Shown here: piece by piece, positions 63,889 through 64,000 of the stretch
Layout of the letters: the number at the start of each line of letters is the position of its first letter
Position numbering within the stretch: position 1 is the stretch's first letter
Source: Oceanobacillus bengalensis
GTDB taxonomy: Bacteria > Bacillota > Bacilli > Bacillales > Amphibacillaceae
Assembly: GCF_003628445.1 (NCBI RefSeq)
Contig: NZ_RBZO01000017.1
Span: 22,649-86,648 of the forward strand
Direction: 5' to 3'
DNA: 64,000 nt
Program-made: the position numbers and the translations under genes
The notes under the pieces: model-generated
Told to the model about the DNA's origin: nothing
Database searches by the model: none
What the model saw: only the letters and a program-made list of their open reading frames with translations

Positions 63889-64000
63889 GTTAAGTCCTCG
63901 ATCGATTAGTATCCGTCAACTCCACGTGTCACCACGCTTCCATCTCGAACCTATCAACCTCATCGTCTCTGAGGGATCTTACTCACTCGAAGTGATGGGA
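63889..64000 (-). rRNA. rrl: 23S ribosomal RNA, 3' end
   Basis: On the minus strand the segment ends with ATCGATCGAGGACTTAAC, the conserved 3' end of Bacillus 23S rRNA, and the sequence up to the window edge continues that gene. About 77 nt separate it from 5S, without a tRNA. Confidence 0.93.

Overview
This is a low-GC Gram-positive chromosome segment from a spore-forming member of the Bacillaceae, most likely the halotolerant Oceanobacillus/Virgibacillus group. The evidence is AT-rich DNA, strong GGAGG-type ribosome binding sites, a B. subtilis-like gene order (ytoQ, ytoP, ytnP, gapB, coaE-mutM-polA, phoRP, mdh-icd-citZ, ytvI, fxsA, pyk-pfkA, accA-accD, malic enzyme), and genes for salt-related solutes (PutP, ectoine catabolism). 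Genus is inference.

Layout. 1-7400: small conserved genes (YtoQ, DUF84 phosphatase, M42 aminopeptidase YtoP, YtzB, lactonase-like YtnP, a RacA-like DNA-binding protein, GapB). 7358-27000: a largely leftward core block of DNA repair and replication (coaE, mutM, polA), phosphate signalling (phoPR), TCA cycle (citZ-icd-mdh), glycolysis (pfkA-pyk), fatty-acid initiation (accDA) and malic enzyme with a GntR regulator. 27000-34700: copper nitrite reductase and a sodium symporter pair, each with an FNR-like box, then a cation/proton antiporter, a Ser/Arg-rich mini-protein convergent with a protein kinase, and a YbaK deacylase. 34800-40900: proline uptake and catabolism (putP, putB, pruA) with a divergent sigma-54 activator and a -24/-12 promoter.

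41158-53475 is the most interesting part: an ectoine/hydroxyectoine degradation cluster in a Gram-positive layout. It holds DoeA ectoine hydrolase, an M20 deacetylase, a class III aminotransferase (DoeD-like), an aldehyde dehydrogenase (DoeC-like), an EutB-like dehydratase, RidA, a D-amino acid transaminase, alanine racemase, a tartrate/D-malate dehydrogenase and a 2-hydroxyacid dehydrogenase. A FCD-type GntR regulator sits inside it, and TTGT-CG-ACAA palindromes lie in two divergent promoter regions. The dehydratase appears to start with an ATA codon that standard gene callers would miss.

53584-64000: ornithine aminotransferase, a LysM/NlpC-P60 cell-wall hydrolase, small membrane proteins, an M20 peptidase, CstA, an MFS transporter, a cold shock protein and the 3' end of a leftward rRNA operon (23S end, 5S). 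Several dispersed, structured repeat families lie between genes. Two copies of a paired-arm element (near 7 kb and 14 kb) show compensatory base changes in their stems.
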